A stretch of DNA of 64,000 nt, taken from positions 170,652 through 234,651 of the forward strand of contig JAENWT010000002.1 of assembly GCA_016650125.1 (NCBI GenBank), in the 5' to 3' direction. Of the stretch, positions 25,410 through 34,966 are shown piece after piece; within the stretch, counting starts at the first letter, position 1, and each line of letters opens with the position of its first letter. Origin of the DNA: Thermoleophilia bacterium. GTDB taxonomy: Bacteria; Actinomycetota; Thermoleophilia; Solirubrobacterales; 70-9. Made by a program: the position numbers and the translations under genes. The notes beneath the pieces were generated by a model that saw only the letters and a list, made by a program, of their open reading frames with translations, made no database searches and had not been told where the DNA came from.

Positions 25410-26177
25410 TTGGTTGACACCCACTCCCATGTGACGAGGTGTCAGGAAAGCCCTGAGGAGATTCTGAGTCAGGCCGCCGAGGCCGGCCTGACCCGGATCC
25501 TCACAGTCGGCCTGGATGAGGCCGGCAACCGCGAGCAGATCGCCCTGGCCGAGGCCCACGACGAGGTCTTCGCCGCGATCGGCCGCCACCCGAACGACGC
25601 CGATGGTTTCGACGACGCGGCGGCCGACGACATCACCGCGCTGGCCGCGCATGAGAAGGTCGTCGCGATCGGCGAGACCGGACTCGACTTCTACCGCGAC
25701 ACGGCCGAGCCGGAAAACCAGCGGATCGCTTTTGCGGCCCACATCGAAATCGCCTCGACCCTCGATCTGCCGATCGTGATCCACGTGCGTGACCCGCAGG
25801 GCAGCGAGGCCGCGGTGAGCGAGGCGTTTTCGATGCTCGACCGGGCGGATGACGGGCTGGAGGTGATCCTCCACTGCTTTTCGGCGCCAGCCTGGGTCGA
25901 GCGGGCGGCCGAGCGGGGCTGGTATTGCTCCTTCGCCGGGAACGTCACCTATCCGGCCAACGAGGACCTGCGTGAAGCAGCGGCCAAGGTCCCCGAAGAC
26001 CGGATCCTCGCCGAGACCGACGCGCCGTTCCTGACGCCCCAGTCCCGGCGCCGGCACCGCAACCAGCCCGCCTTCGTCGTCGAGACGGCAGAGCTCCTGG
26101 CGGAAATCAGAGGGGCGACGTATGAGGAGTTCGACCGGACCGTGACCGACAACGCGCAGCGTGTATTCGGTTGGTGA
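25410..26177 (+). CDS. tatD: TatD-family metal-dependent hydrolase/DNase
   Basis: 255 residues from TTG 25410, giving MVDTHSHV, with AAAGG just upstream. The metal-binding HSH near the N-terminus, GETGLDFYRD, VIHVRD and a later ETDAPFLTP segment match the TatD family, Mg-dependent 3'-5' exonucleases of DNA quality control. It overlaps rsmA by 7 nt. metG-tatD-ksgA-ispE is a widely conserved order in bacteria; here metG is displaced by two genes. Confidence 0.93.
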   Translation: MVDTHSHVTRCQESPEEILSQAAEAGLTRILTVGLDEAGNREQIALAEAHDEVFAAIGRHPNDADGFDDAAADDITALAAHEKVVAIGETGLDFYRDTAEPENQRIAFAAHIEIASTLDLPIVIHVRDPQGSEAAVSEAFSMLDRADDGLEVILHCFSAPAWVERAAERGWYCSFAGNVTYPANEDLREAAAKVPEDRILAETDAPFLTPQSRRRHRNQPAFVVETAELLAEIRGATYEEFDRTVTDNAQRVFGW

Positions 26178-26953
26178 GACTGGGCCAGAACTTCCTGGCC
26201 GATCCCAATCTGCTTGACGCCATAGTCCAGGACTCGGGTGTCGGACCGGAAGACCACGTCCTCGAGGTCGGCGTCGGGCAAGGCGTGTTGACTGAACGCC
26301 TGGCGGCCGCTTGCGCCGGAGTTCAGGTGATCGAACTCGACCGCGGGCTCGAACCGCTGCTCTGGCAGGTCGAACAGCTTGAAAACGTGACCATAATCTG
26401 GGCGGACGCGGTCAAATACGACCTCAGCCTTCTCGAACCCCGGCCGACCGCGATGGTCGCCAACCTGCCCTACGCCGTGGCCACACCGGTGATCATGCGG
26501 TCGATCTTCGAGCTGCCTTCGATCCTGACCTGGTCGGTGATGGTCCAGAAGGAGATCGCTGACCGGCTGCGCGCCGCACCGGGATCGAAGACTTACGGCG
26601 GACCGTCAGTCCTCGCCCAGCTGGCCGGTGAGGTGAAACTGGTCCGCAAGGTCAGCCGGACCGTCTTCCGGCCGCAGCCGCGGGTCGATTCGGCGATCGT
26701 TTCGATCAGGCGGAACGGCCCGGGTCCGGACGAGCGGATACGCACCGTGGTCCGGGCGGCATTCAGTCACCGGCGAAAGACGATGCCGCGATCAATGGAC
26801 ATGGCGATCCCGGGCGCCTTCGAACCGGCCCGCAGGGCCCTCGAGGAGATCGGGATCGATCCCGGTATCCGGGCGGAAGCTGTTTCGCCAGAGCAGTTCG
26901 CGGCGTTTTCGGCAATGATCGACCTGCCCGACGATCCGCAACTCACCCCCTGA
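26171..26953 (+). CDS. rsmA: 16S rRNA dimethyladenosine transferase RsmA/KsgA
   Basis: 260 residues. TTG 26171 gives MVRLGQNFLADPN; the in-frame GTG at 26174 is equally likely. Motifs: GQNFLADPNLLDAI, LEVGVGQGVLTE (SAM binding), and NLPYAVATP (motif IV). It dimethylates two adjacent adenines in helix 45 of 16S rRNA during 30S assembly. Overlaps tatD by 7 nt and ends 3 nt before ispE. Confidence 0.95.
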   Translation: MVRLGQNFLADPNLLDAIVQDSGVGPEDHVLEVGVGQGVLTERLAAACAGVQVIELDRGLEPLLWQVEQLENVTIIWADAVKYDLSLLEPRPTAMVANLPYAVATPVIMRSIFELPSILTWSVMVQKEIADRLRAAPGSKTYGGPSVLAQLAGEVKLVRKVSRTVFRPQPRVDSAIVSIRRNGPGPDERIRTVVRAAFSHRRKTMPRSMDMAIPGAFEPARRALEEIGIDPGIRAEAVSPEQFAAFSAMIDLPDDPQLTP

Positions 26954-26956
26954 TCG

Positions 26957-27787
26957 ATGATCGAATTGCGCGCCCCCGCCAAGCTCAATCTGTGTCTCTA
27001 CCTCGGCCCGAGGAGGGACGACGGCCTGCACGAGCTGGCCTCGATCTTCGAGCCGCTCTCCCTGGAGGACCGGCTGGTCGTGACCGACGCCGAACGTGAC
27101 GAAGTGGTCTGCCCCGCGGTGACCGGGCTGAACCTCGCCGCCGAAGCCCTGAGGCTGCTGCGTTCGGAGGGCTGGCAACGGCCGCCGCTCAGGATCGAGA
27201 TCGACAAGCGGATCCCGGTGCAGGCCGGGCTCGGCGGCGGCAGTGCCGACGCGGCCGCGGTGCTGCGCCTGGCCGTGGGGGAGGTCGATGACCTGGCCGG
27301 CCTGGCGATCCTCCTGGGCGCCGACGTGCCCTCGCAAATCGATCCGATCCCATGCCTGGTCGAGGGCGTCGGTCAGAAGCTGACAACACTTACGGCCCCG
27401 GCCGAGCACTGGATCGTGCTGCTGCCCTTCGAAGACGGACTCTCCACGGGAAGTGTGTTCACCGAAGCCGACCGGCTCGGACTGGGACGCTCCCAGGAAG
27501 AACTCGACGAGATGTCCGGGCGGCTCTGGGCGGTCGCCAGCGGGGGCGTCTCACCGCTCGCCTATCCGGGGCTCCTGGTCAACGACCTCGAGCCGGCGGC
27601 GATCACGCTGAAGCCGGAGATCGGCATTCGCAAACAGCAGCTCCAGGCCGCCGGCGCCGGATTCACGGGCATGACCGGCACTGGACCGACCCTTTTCGGG
27701 ATCTTCCCGGAGCGGCCCGCGGCCGAAGAGGCCGCACAGTCGCTCGGCGACGGCGCGATCGTCTGTGAAGCGGGTTCCGGCCTGTGA
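26957..27787 (+). CDS. ispE: 4-diphosphocytidyl-2-C-methyl-D-erythritol kinase
   Basis: 276-residue GHMP kinase of the MEP isoprenoid pathway. The N-terminal APAKLNLCLYLGPRRDDG and the ATP-binding GLGGGSADAAA loop (near residue 92) are intact, and GMTGTGPTLFG matches the C-terminal GHMP motif. Overlaps the DedA-PAP2 gene by 4 nt (GTGA), so prenyl-phosphate synthesis and a membrane phosphatase are in one operon. Confidence 0.95.
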   Translation: MIELRAPAKLNLCLYLGPRRDDGLHELASIFEPLSLEDRLVVTDAERDEVVCPAVTGLNLAAEALRLLRSEGWQRPPLRIEIDKRIPVQAGLGGGSADAAAVLRLAVGEVDDLAGLAILLGADVPSQIDPIPCLVEGVGQKLTTLTAPAEHWIVLLPFEDGLSTGSVFTEADRLGLGRSQEELDEMSGRLWAVASGGVSPLAYPGLLVNDLEPAAITLKPEIGIRKQQLQAAGAGFTGMTGTGPTLFGIFPERPAAEEAAQSLGDGAIVCEAGSGL

Positions 27788-29256
27788 GGATCCCGGAGAC
27801 CTCGCGGGGCAAGGCCATCGCCGGCGCCGGTGCCGTGGTCGCCGCTGGAGTGATCTTCTTCCTCTACAGGAAGTTCTTCCCGGAGCTCAACCTTCAGGAC
27901 CTGCTCGACGAGTTCGCCAACGCGCTCGGCGCCTGGACGTACCTCGTGGTCGGGGCTCTGTCCTTCCTCGAGACGGGAGCTTTTGTCGGGTTGCTGGTCC
28001 CGGGGGAGACCGCGCTGCTGGTCGGGGGAGCCGTCGCCGGCCAGGGCGTCATCAACGTCTTCCTGCTGATCGCGATCGCCTGGGTTTGCGCCGTGCTCGG
28101 GGACACGGTCAGTTTCTACCTCGGCCACCGGCTCGGCCGTGAATTCATCATCAAGCACGGTGACCGGGTCGGTATCACGGAAGAGCGGTACAGGCAGGTC
28201 GAGGACTATTTCGAGAAGCATGGCGGCAAGACCGTCCTGATCGGCCGGTTCCTCGGACTGGTCCGGGCGCTTTCGCCTTTCGTGACCGGCAGCTCCGGAA
28301 TGCGGTACCGGGCGTTCGTGCCGTACAGCATCCTCGGGGCCGGGCTCCAGGTGACGCTTCACATCATGGCCGGCTACCTGTTCGCGCGCAGCATCGACGC
28401 GGCCGCGGAGTATGTCGGCCTGGTCGCGCTGATCATCGGGACCGTGATCGTGGTCAGCGTCATCAGCCTGGTCAGCTTCCGGTTCCTCCGCGTGCCTGCC
28501 AACCGGGTCCGGCTGGTCGCCGGGATGGAATGCAACCGGGTCACGCGTCCCCTGGTCGGGCTGGGCCGCCGGCTGCGGCCGCAGTGGGACTTCTTGGTGG
28601 CACGCCTGACCCCGGGTGGCACCTTCGGGCTGGAGGTGACGACACTCTGCTCGATCATCGGGGTCTCGGCTTTCATCGTCATCGCCTACACCGGGATCAT
28701 CCTCGGTGACGGCGGCCCGACCCCGGGCGACCTGAACGCCTTCGACTTCGTCGACTTGATCCAGACGACCTGGCTGACCGACATCGCCAAGGTGGTCACC
28801 GACCTCGGTTCGTCGACGGTGATCCTCTTCCTGACCGCGGTGACCGCGGCCGTGCTGATCATCAAACAGAAATGGGCCGAGGCCACGGTCCTGCTGCTCT
28901 CGACGGTGGCGATCTTCTATGGCATCGACATCCTCAAAGACGCGGTCGACCGGCCTCGCCCGACCGGGGGCCTTGTCAGCTACGCGGACTCCTCGTTTCC
29001 CAGCGGTCATGCCGCCCATTCCGTCTTCTACGTGTGGTTCGCGATCACGATCGCGGTTCGTCTCCGCCCGGACATGGTGCGCAAGACGGCGCTCGTCCTC
29101 AGCGGCATCGCGGTCACTGCCCTGGTCGGACTCAGCCGGGTGTACCTCGGAGTCCACTACCTGAGTGATGTGAACGCCGGCTGGGCCCTCGGCGCCTTCT
29201 GTTTCGCCTTCTTCGCGGTCGCAGCCCTGCTCGCGGGCCAGTTACGCAAGACTTAA
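27784..29256 (+). CDS. DedA-PAP2 fusion membrane protein
   Basis: 490 residues from GTG 27784. The first 215 residues are a DedA/SNARE-associated domain with FVGLLVPGETALL and LIGRFLGLVRALSPFVTG. After a basic linker, residues about 280-490 form a PAP2 phosphatase: KDAVDRPRPTG (motif 1), PSGHAAHSVF (motif 2) and SRVYLGVHYLSDV (motif 3), all intact. DedA proteins flip undecaprenyl phosphate and PAP2 enzymes make it from the diphosphate, so a dual lipid-carrier recycling role is plausible but inferred. It overlaps ispE by 4 nt. Confidence 0.88.
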   Translation: MRIPETSRGKAIAGAGAVVAAGVIFFLYRKFFPELNLQDLLDEFANALGAWTYLVVGALSFLETGAFVGLLVPGETALLVGGAVAGQGVINVFLLIAIAWVCAVLGDTVSFYLGHRLGREFIIKHGDRVGITEERYRQVEDYFEKHGGKTVLIGRFLGLVRALSPFVTGSSGMRYRAFVPYSILGAGLQVTLHIMAGYLFARSIDAAAEYVGLVALIIGTVIVVSVISLVSFRFLRVPANRVRLVAGMECNRVTRPLVGLGRRLRPQWDFLVARLTPGGTFGLEVTTLCSIIGVSAFIVIAYTGIILGDGGPTPGDLNAFDFVDLIQTTWLTDIAKVVTDLGSSTVILFLTAVTAAVLIIKQKWAEATVLLLSTVAIFYGIDILKDAVDRPRPTGGLVSYADSSFPSGHAAHSVFYVWFAITIAVRLRPDMVRKTALVLSGIAVTALVGLSRVYLGVHYLSDVNAGWALGAFCFAFFAVAALLAGQLRKT

Positions 29257-29261
29257 GTTCG

Positions 29262-29516
29262 ATGGTCATCGCACTTTCACAAAACTGGTGGCTCCTGGGT
29301 GCCGCTTCAGTGGTCAGCCTGACCGCATTCGTAGTCCTGATCATGGTTCCGGCCATGAGCTCGTACGGGCGTTGGCCGGAAAAGCTGGCCGCGGGTTTCC
29401 TCTCGATCTTCATCCTCGGCACGCTGGTCACCGTGGGCGTCCTGGTCGGGATTTTCTACGTCCTGTGGTCCCACGACATCATCGTCACTGACTTCTTCCC
29501 CTGGTCCAGCGGGTGA
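29262..29516 (+). CDS. Small two-helix membrane protein, unknown
   Basis: 84 residues with two membrane helices (LLGAASVVSLTAFVVLIM and FLSIFILGTLVTVGVLVGIFYVL) and little else. It begins 5 nt after the DedA-PAP2 gene and overlaps the PucR gene by 4 nt (GTGA), so it is within the same operon. No family is recognised. Confidence 0.7.
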   Translation: MVIALSQNWWLLGAASVVSLTAFVVLIMVPAMSSYGRWPEKLAAGFLSIFILGTLVTVGVLVGIFYVLWSHDIIVTDFFPWSSG

Positions 29517-30682
29517 ACCCGGCGACCGCGACCAAGGTGGCGGGTGCCGCCCGTCTGGCCAGTCCGGTGCTGGCCGGTCGCGGCCTTCCCGGCCTGGCGC
29601 GCGCCGCGGCGGACGTCCTCGGGCTGCCGATCGCTTTCCTTGACCGCTCCGGGATCGTGCTGGCCGTGGCCGGGTCGACCCAGGCGCAGGAGGGCAAGCT
29701 CACCGCCCGGGGCAAAGGCGCGACGGTGATCGAACTCGTGCTCGGTGACGACCCGGTCGGCGAGGTGAGATACCTCGGCGAAGCCGCCGATCAGGACACG
29801 CTCGACATCCTGGCGGCGTTGGCGGCGCTCGAGGTGGAGCGCGCCCGGTCGGCCGAATGGGGCAACGAAGGCGCGGTCTCGGACGCGGTCAGGGCGATCC
29901 TCGACGGCACCCTGATCGACCCGGATGAGATCGTGACCAGGGCCCAGGAAGTCGGCTGTGACATCTCCCGTGGCGGCGGCGTGATCATGGTCCGGGCCCA
30001 CGCGGGTTCAGCCCAGGACGGGGACTGGCGCGCCCGGGTCCTCGACATGACCGTGCGCACCCTGCGGGCCGCGGCGCCCGGTTCGATCGCGGCGATGAGC
30101 GAGGTTGAAGAAGGCTCGATCGTCGGCATCATCGTGCCGGCGCCGGAGGAGGAGCGGCTGATCAAGGTCGAAGAGGCGCTCGAACGCGAACTGCCACGTT
30201 CGCTCAGCGGCCTCAACGTGACTATCTCCCGCTCGCGTATCGCGACCATCCCGGTTGAATTCGAGCGGGCGTCCCGCGAAGCCCACCTCGCGCTGAACGT
30301 CGGCGAGGCCGAGGGCCGTTCGCCGATCGCCTTCGAAGAAACCGGCGCCTATCGTCTGCTGCTCGGCACCAGCGACGAAGAGCTGCACAGCTTCTACGCC
30401 GAGACCGTCGAGCCTCTGGTCACTTACGACGAGCAGTACGAGACCGATCTCGTGGCGACCGTCGAGGCCTACCTCGACAGCGACGCCAACGTGCCGGCCA
30501 CCGCCAAGCAGATGTTCACCCACCGCCACACCATCCGTTACCGCCTGGAGCGGATCCGGGACCTGAGCGGGCACGACGCCACCGCGACCGAAGGCCGCGA
30601 ACGGCTCGGCCTCGGCATCAAGGCGATGCGCGTCCTCGGGATCGCCTCTCCACGAGGGCGATCCCGAGAACGTAAGACCTGA
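29513..30682 (+). CDS. PucR/CdaR-type transcriptional regulator
   Basis: 389 residues from GTG 29513. A central GGDEF-like/sensor portion (about 100-300) leads to a C-terminal PucR helix-turn-helix: TVEAYLDSDANVPATAKQMF then THRHTIRYRLERI near residues 320-350. PucR-type proteins regulate purine, sugar-acid or amino-acid genes; the target here is unknown. It ends the ispE-led operon. A 12-bp perfect palindrome straddles its last codons (30635-30668). Confidence 0.85.
   Translation: MNPATATKVAGAARLASPVLAGRGLPGLARAAADVLGLPIAFLDRSGIVLAVAGSTQAQEGKLTARGKGATVIELVLGDDPVGEVRYLGEAADQDTLDILAALAALEVERARSAEWGNEGAVSDAVRAILDGTLIDPDEIVTRAQEVGCDISRGGGVIMVRAHAGSAQDGDWRARVLDMTVRTLRAAAPGSIAAMSEVEEGSIVGIIVPAPEEERLIKVEEALERELPRSLSGLNVTISRSRIATIPVEFERASREAHLALNVGEAEGRSPIAFEETGAYRLLLGTSDEELHSFYAETVEPLVTYDEQYETDLVATVEAYLDSDANVPATAKQMFTHRHTIRYRLERIRDLSGHDATATEGRERLGLGIKAMRVLGIASPRGRSRERKT
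30635..30668. terminator. Hairpin inside the 3' end of the PucR gene
   Basis: CTCGGGATCGCC at 30635-30646 pairs perfectly with 30657-30668 around a 10-nt loop. It lies within the last 16 codons of the PucR gene and just before the end of the convergent pseudogene at 30692, so it may terminate both transcripts. There is no U-run. Confidence 0.5.
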
Positions 30683-30691
30683 ACTGCCTGA

Positions 30692-32327
30692 CTACTTGAC
30701 GCGTCCTACGCGCTTGATCACGGTCTTCAGGCCGGCGCGATTCTTGCCGCTGTAGATCGCGACCTGGACCCGCAGCTTCTTCACGCCCTTGACCCTGCGC
30801 TTCGGTCCGCCCTTCGGGCCGACCAGGTGGTTGCGGAACAGCTTGCGCGCCTTGTTGTTCATCTTGATGGCAACAGTCTTCGACTTGCCGGGCTTGCATT
30901 CGTCGTACTTGGCGGCACAGGAGATCTTCACCTTGACGCTCTTGCCCTTGGCCCTGAGCGGTCCTTTGACGCTGATCAGGCCGATGTCGGTCGGCAGATC
31001 GACCCGGTTCCACTCGCTGATCGGAATCGAGCCGACTCCGGAGTAATCACCGGCGAGCTCCGCTCCCGCGGGCAGGATCTTGGGGGAGGTCGTGGTGACC
31101 ATGCCGCCGGCGGCGCCGGGGGCTTCCTTGACCGGCAGGCGGATCTCGGCGTTCTTGATGGTCACGTCACGCTGGTCGTTCGAGGGTCGTGCGTAGGAGC
31201 CGAGCGGCACTCCCGGCAGTCCGTCCTTCGGCAGAAGCTGCAGGCGGATCTTGGTGCCCTGTTCGAACTTGTAGGCATTGCCGTGGAGCTGTATGACCTG
31301 CGCACCCGAAGCATCGGGACGGTACAGCCCGCGCGCGATGATGCGCTCCAGGCCGTCGGTCGAGATCTCGAGCAGCCTTGCGGCAATCTGCGACTCGGCA
31401 CCATTGGCCACCGAGACATCGGCGATCATGGTCGGCGCGCCCATCAGGGTCAGGCCGCCGGCCGGCACGGTGCCGAAGTCGAATTCGACGGTGCCCGGTT
31501 CGTGGTCTTCGGCGACCTGGGTGCAGCCCGGGTTGAGCGTCGAGAACGAGACAGCGTTGTCGTTGCTGCCCGCGTCGGACTCGATCACGTGGCTCCCGGT
31601 GTCCTTGAGCAACAGTTCGCCCTTCGACATCGCGGCCCAGTTGGGTGCGGTGTAGGGACCGCCCGATGGCTCGCTGTACGGGCATACCTGGGTCTTGACT
31701 TCGACCTGGTTGACGGGCTTGGCGCCACCGTAAGAGGCGCCGACCGAACCGACCTTCTTCGGCAGGATCACGTCTTCGTCGGCGAGCAGACTCACCAGGT
31801 ACTGGGCGTCACGGACTTCGTACCGGGTGTCCATCAGGTGGATGAAGCCGTCGTCACAAGCTCCGGCCGTATCGGCATCCAGGGCGGTGATCGCGTTCGA
31901 CTGCCCGCACGAAAACCGGAAACCGCGTTCGGTCATGCTGAAGACTGCGATGCCCTGGTCAAGGAAACGCTGCAGGTCGCCATTCAACCCCTCTTTGCCG
32001 CCGCCGAAGCCGTGAAAGTACGTCGCCATCGGGTACGGCCCGTCGCCGAATTCGGAGGAGTCGGGAAAACCGACGTTGACGTCGATCGGAGTGCCGTCCC
32101 AGCTCGGCACGGTGTTTTCCACGGCCTTATTGGGACCGGGGGTTGTCCGGGTTGGGGCTTGAGGGGTCACCGCCGGGGCCGGAGCACCAGCGCTGTCCTT
32201 CGTACTGGCCGACGCCCTGAGTCGTGCAGGACAGTTCGCCGCCGAACACGTCAGTAATTGCGGCATTGGCCATTGCCGGCACGGCCAGCGTGAACATGAA
32301 GGCGAACAGAACGCCGAGCTTTCGCAC
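30692..32327 (-). pseudogene. Broken S15/CocE-like secreted hydrolase paralogue (5' half kept)
   Basis: The gene starts well: signal peptide (LGVLFAFMFTLAVPAMANA) and AITDVFGGELSCTTQG as in its paralogues, but that frame ends at a TAA after 66 codons. The rest continues in another frame (PSWDGTPIDVNVGFPD...), so a frameshift lies near 32130-32160. After the nucleophile segment GASYGG it jumps to VEVKTQVCPYSE, removing about 240 residues that hold the catalytic Asp and His. The C-terminal Cys-pair/basic domain is kept and ends IKRVGRVK. Confidence 0.8.
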
Positions 32328-32357
32328 TACTTCCCCATCTCCCTATTGAATTGATTG

Positions 32358-32382
32358 GCGGGACGGCCCCTTGCCGTCCCGC
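32358..32382 (-). terminator. Terminator-like hairpin after an S15-like gene
   Basis: GCGGGACGGC at 32358-32367 pairs perfectly with GCCGTCCCGC at 32373-32382 around a 5-nt loop. It lies 15 nt beyond the stop of the minus-strand gene 32397-34835. There is no U-run, so Rho-independent termination is probable but not proven. Confidence 0.6.
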
Positions 32383-32396
32383 TACAACACTCGCGG

Positions 32397-34835
32397 CTAC
32401 TTTACCTTGGCCACACGCTTCACGGTCTTGAAGCCGGCCGACTTGCCGTTCACGAGGACCTTGGCGCGCAATGAGTTCGGGCCTCTGACCTTCTTGCCCC
32501 TGTGCCTGCGGTCCTTGAAGAACTTCCGGGCTTTACCGGTCAGCTTGAGCGTGACCGTCTTGGTCTGCCCGGGCTTGGCGGTGAGGCCCTTGCCCTTGGC
32601 GATTACCAGGTCCTTGCCCTTCTTGCCCTTCTTCGGCGCACCCTTGAAGGCGAGGCCGATCTTCGAGCAGGAATCGTTGCCGGTTCCGCACTTGACCTTC
32701 GCCTTCAGGACCTTGCCCTTCAAGGTGACCTTTCCGGTCACCTTGACCGTTCCCCGAATGGTTGTGTCGGGTCCGCAGTCGAGCTGGCTACCGGCCTGGG
32801 CGCCAAGGCACTCCGGGGGCTGGCAGTCGGGCGGCGTCGTACCGATCGTGCCTTCCGGGCAGGGTGGCTCGACCCCGTTCGCGTAATCATCGAGCGTGAT
32901 CGAGCCGATGCTTTCGTAGCCCTTGGCCAGTTCCACCCCGGGGCGGTCGGGCAGCACCTTTGGAGCCGGAGCCTTGACCAGTCCCCCGAGATCGCCCGGC
33001 TGTTCGACCACCGGGATTCTCAGATCCATACGGCTGAACGTCGCGACCTGCTGGCCGTTCGACGGTCGGCCGTAGTTGCTGAGTACTCCGGTCGACGCGT
33101 TGGCATCGCCGCCGTCGAACGGAAGCAGTTCCAGCCGCAACACATGACCCTCGTCGACTTTCCAGCCGTTGCCGTTCAATTGAAACACTTGGAAGCCGTC
33201 ATTGTACGGGCGCCAGATAGCCCGGCTCACCAGGGTTTTGCTGGTGCCGTCGGGTGAAACGTCGACGAGGCGAGCCGCGATCTGGGAGTTATCACCGGCC
33301 TGCTCGATCTTCGCGACCACAGTGGGTAAACCAAGAATCGTGAAACCCCCTGCTGGAGCGGGATCGAGCTCGTAGTTGCCGGTGCCCGCTTCTTTGGCGC
33401 CGGCTGCGCTCGTGCAGGCCTGGCCGGACGGAGCGGGGTTGAAGGCGCTGCCGACCGCGCGATCGCCGCCGATTGGCTGAACAGTCTCGGTGCCGTCACC
33501 GCCGAGGTACCGGATCTCGCCGGGCGCGGACGAAGCCCAGTCAGCCGATACGTACGGGCCAACGTCAGCCGCGCCCGAAGGACAGGTCTGGGTGTAAGCG
33601 GTCACATCCGCCACGGGCACAGGTCCGACCCCGCCAAGGTAGTGATCGACCCAGGTGTTCTCGAGTGCGATCCGGGCGTTGGTAACGACTGCTTTGTTCT
33701 GGGCCCGCTGGTGGCCGAAGTCACCGAAGAAGAGTCCGACCGAGGAGTCCGGGTGCTCGACCCTGGTGCGGTTGTAATAGCGGGTAGCTTCGTTGACCGG
33801 GAACAGGTCATCCGTGAATCCGGACGAGATCAGCATCGGCGCTGGCGCCTGGCTGTGATCGATGAAGTACGAAGAATGGTGCGTCTGGATCTCTTCGAGA
33901 ATTGCCTGGCCTTCGGGACTGCCGTCATACGGTTCGCCGGCGTCGAGGTAATTCTTCCAGCCGGTCAGGTCGGCGTCGGGCTCGAGTCCCGGCGGGGCGT
34001 AGTTGCCAAAGGCGGCGAGGCCGCTGACGTACAAGCCGTTGACGAACGACTGCTTCATCACGCCGAACCGGCCGAAATAGGAGGAATCCTCGATGTAGTC
34101 CAGATTGCTGCCGTTCGGGACCAGCGAATAAGCAAGATCGGTCCACGGAATGTTCGGGAGCGCAACTGCAAGGCTCATCGGGGTCAGGGTGACCGGGCTC
34201 TTCCACGGGACGAGGGAATCGTCCGGCATCATTACCCGGTTCTTCAGCGCAGCCAGTGCCATCGACATGCCGCCACCGTATGAGCCGCCACTGGCGGCGA
34301 TTTTGGTCGGGCTGACCAGACCTTCGTCGACCAGCGTTCCGGAGAAGATCTGGGAGTCACGCACCTCGTAACGAGTGTCATCCAGTCTCGCGAAACCCTT
34401 GGTGGTGCAGTCGAGGTCGGCCAGCTTCGAAGTCGGGGTGCCACAGGATTCATGGAATCCGCGGTTGGTCTGGCTGAACACCGCGTAGCCCTTGTCGAGC
34501 CAGCGCTGCATCCCCGTGAAGTTGATCTTGCCGCCACCGTAGCCGTGGAACATCATCATCAGCGGGTAAGGCCCGGCTCCGAATTGAGACTCGTCCGGAA
34601 AGGCGACGTTGACGTCGATCGGCACCCCGTCGAAGGACTGCACGGTGCTGCGCGTGTTGTTGTTCTGGTCGTACTGACCGGTACCGCACCAGCGCTGGCC
34701 TACATTGGGCCCGGGCCCCTGTGTCGTGCAGGCGATGTCGCCATTTCCGTCGAAGACTTCGGTAATGGCCGCCTCAGCGGACTGGGCGAAGGTCAGAGCC
34801 GCCAAGGTGACGACCAGAACTGCAAGCTTGCGCAT
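32397..34835 (-). CDS. Secreted S15/CocE-like alpha/beta hydrolase
   Basis: 812 residues. Signal peptide (LAVLVVTLAALTFAQSAEA), then an alpha/beta-hydrolase core with Ser185 in ASGGSYGGG, Asp in SSGFTDDLFP and His in DFGHQRAQ. It resembles X-Pro dipeptidyl-peptidase/CocE-NonD acylhydrolases. A galactose-binding-like beta domain follows, then a Cys-containing basic domain ending TVKRVAKVK. It should be exported and cut peptides or esters outside the cell; the substrate is unknown. It is one of two intact members in a four-gene tandem family. Confidence 0.85.
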   Translation of the reverse strand: MRKLAVLVVTLAALTFAQSAEAAITEVFDGNGDIACTTQGPGPNVGQRWCGTGQYDQNNNTRSTVQSFDGVPIDVNVAFPDESQFGAGPYPLMMMFHGYGGGKINFTGMQRWLDKGYAVFSQTNRGFHESCGTPTSKLADLDCTTKGFARLDDTRYEVRDSQIFSGTLVDEGLVSPTKIAASGGSYGGGMSMALAALKNRVMMPDDSLVPWKSPVTLTPMSLAVALPNIPWTDLAYSLVPNGSNLDYIEDSSYFGRFGVMKQSFVNGLYVSGLAAFGNYAPPGLEPDADLTGWKNYLDAGEPYDGSPEGQAILEEIQTHHSSYFIDHSQAPAPMLISSGFTDDLFPVNEATRYYNRTRVEHPDSSVGLFFGDFGHQRAQNKAVVTNARIALENTWVDHYLGGVGPVPVADVTAYTQTCPSGAADVGPYVSADWASSAPGEIRYLGGDGTETVQPIGGDRAVGSAFNPAPSGQACTSAAGAKEAGTGNYELDPAPAGGFTILGLPTVVAKIEQAGDNSQIAARLVDVSPDGTSKTLVSRAIWRPYNDGFQVFQLNGNGWKVDEGHVLRLELLPFDGGDANASTGVLSNYGRPSNGQQVATFSRMDLRIPVVEQPGDLGGLVKAPAPKVLPDRPGVELAKGYESIGSITLDDYANGVEPPCPEGTIGTTPPDCQPPECLGAQAGSQLDCGPDTTIRGTVKVTGKVTLKGKVLKAKVKCGTGNDSCSKIGLAFKGAPKKGKKGKDLVIAKGKGLTAKPGQTKTVTLKLTGKARKFFKDRRHRGKKVRGPNSLRAKVLVNGKSAGFKTVKRVAKVK

Positions 34836-34899
34836 GAATCTCCCATTTGTTTGAAACTGCGTCTGGACCGGCCCCCGGTGGGCCGGATCACTTTCAGAC

Positions 34900-34950
34900 T
34901 TACTTGGCCTTCCCTACCCGTTTCACCAATTTATAACCGTGGAAGCGAGT
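34900..34950 (-). pseudogene. Orphan C-terminal tail of a further S15-like paralogue
   Basis: Minus-strand codons before the TAA at 34900-34902 read LTRFHGYKLVKRVGKAK. This matches the family's closing sequence (GFKTVKRVAKVK, TVKRVGKVR) but has no gene attached. It lies between the terminator of the 35022 gene and the start of the 34835 gene, so it is the remains of a deleted paralogue or of an unequal crossover. Confidence 0.6.
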
Positions 34951-34966
34951 TAAGCCCGCACTTATG

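Noticed and set aside
27562..29157. Long minus-strand frame opposite the DedA-PAP2 gene
   Set aside because: Composition is of antisense high-GC type (Asp/Arg/His/Gln rich) and it opposes a clear two-domain membrane protein.
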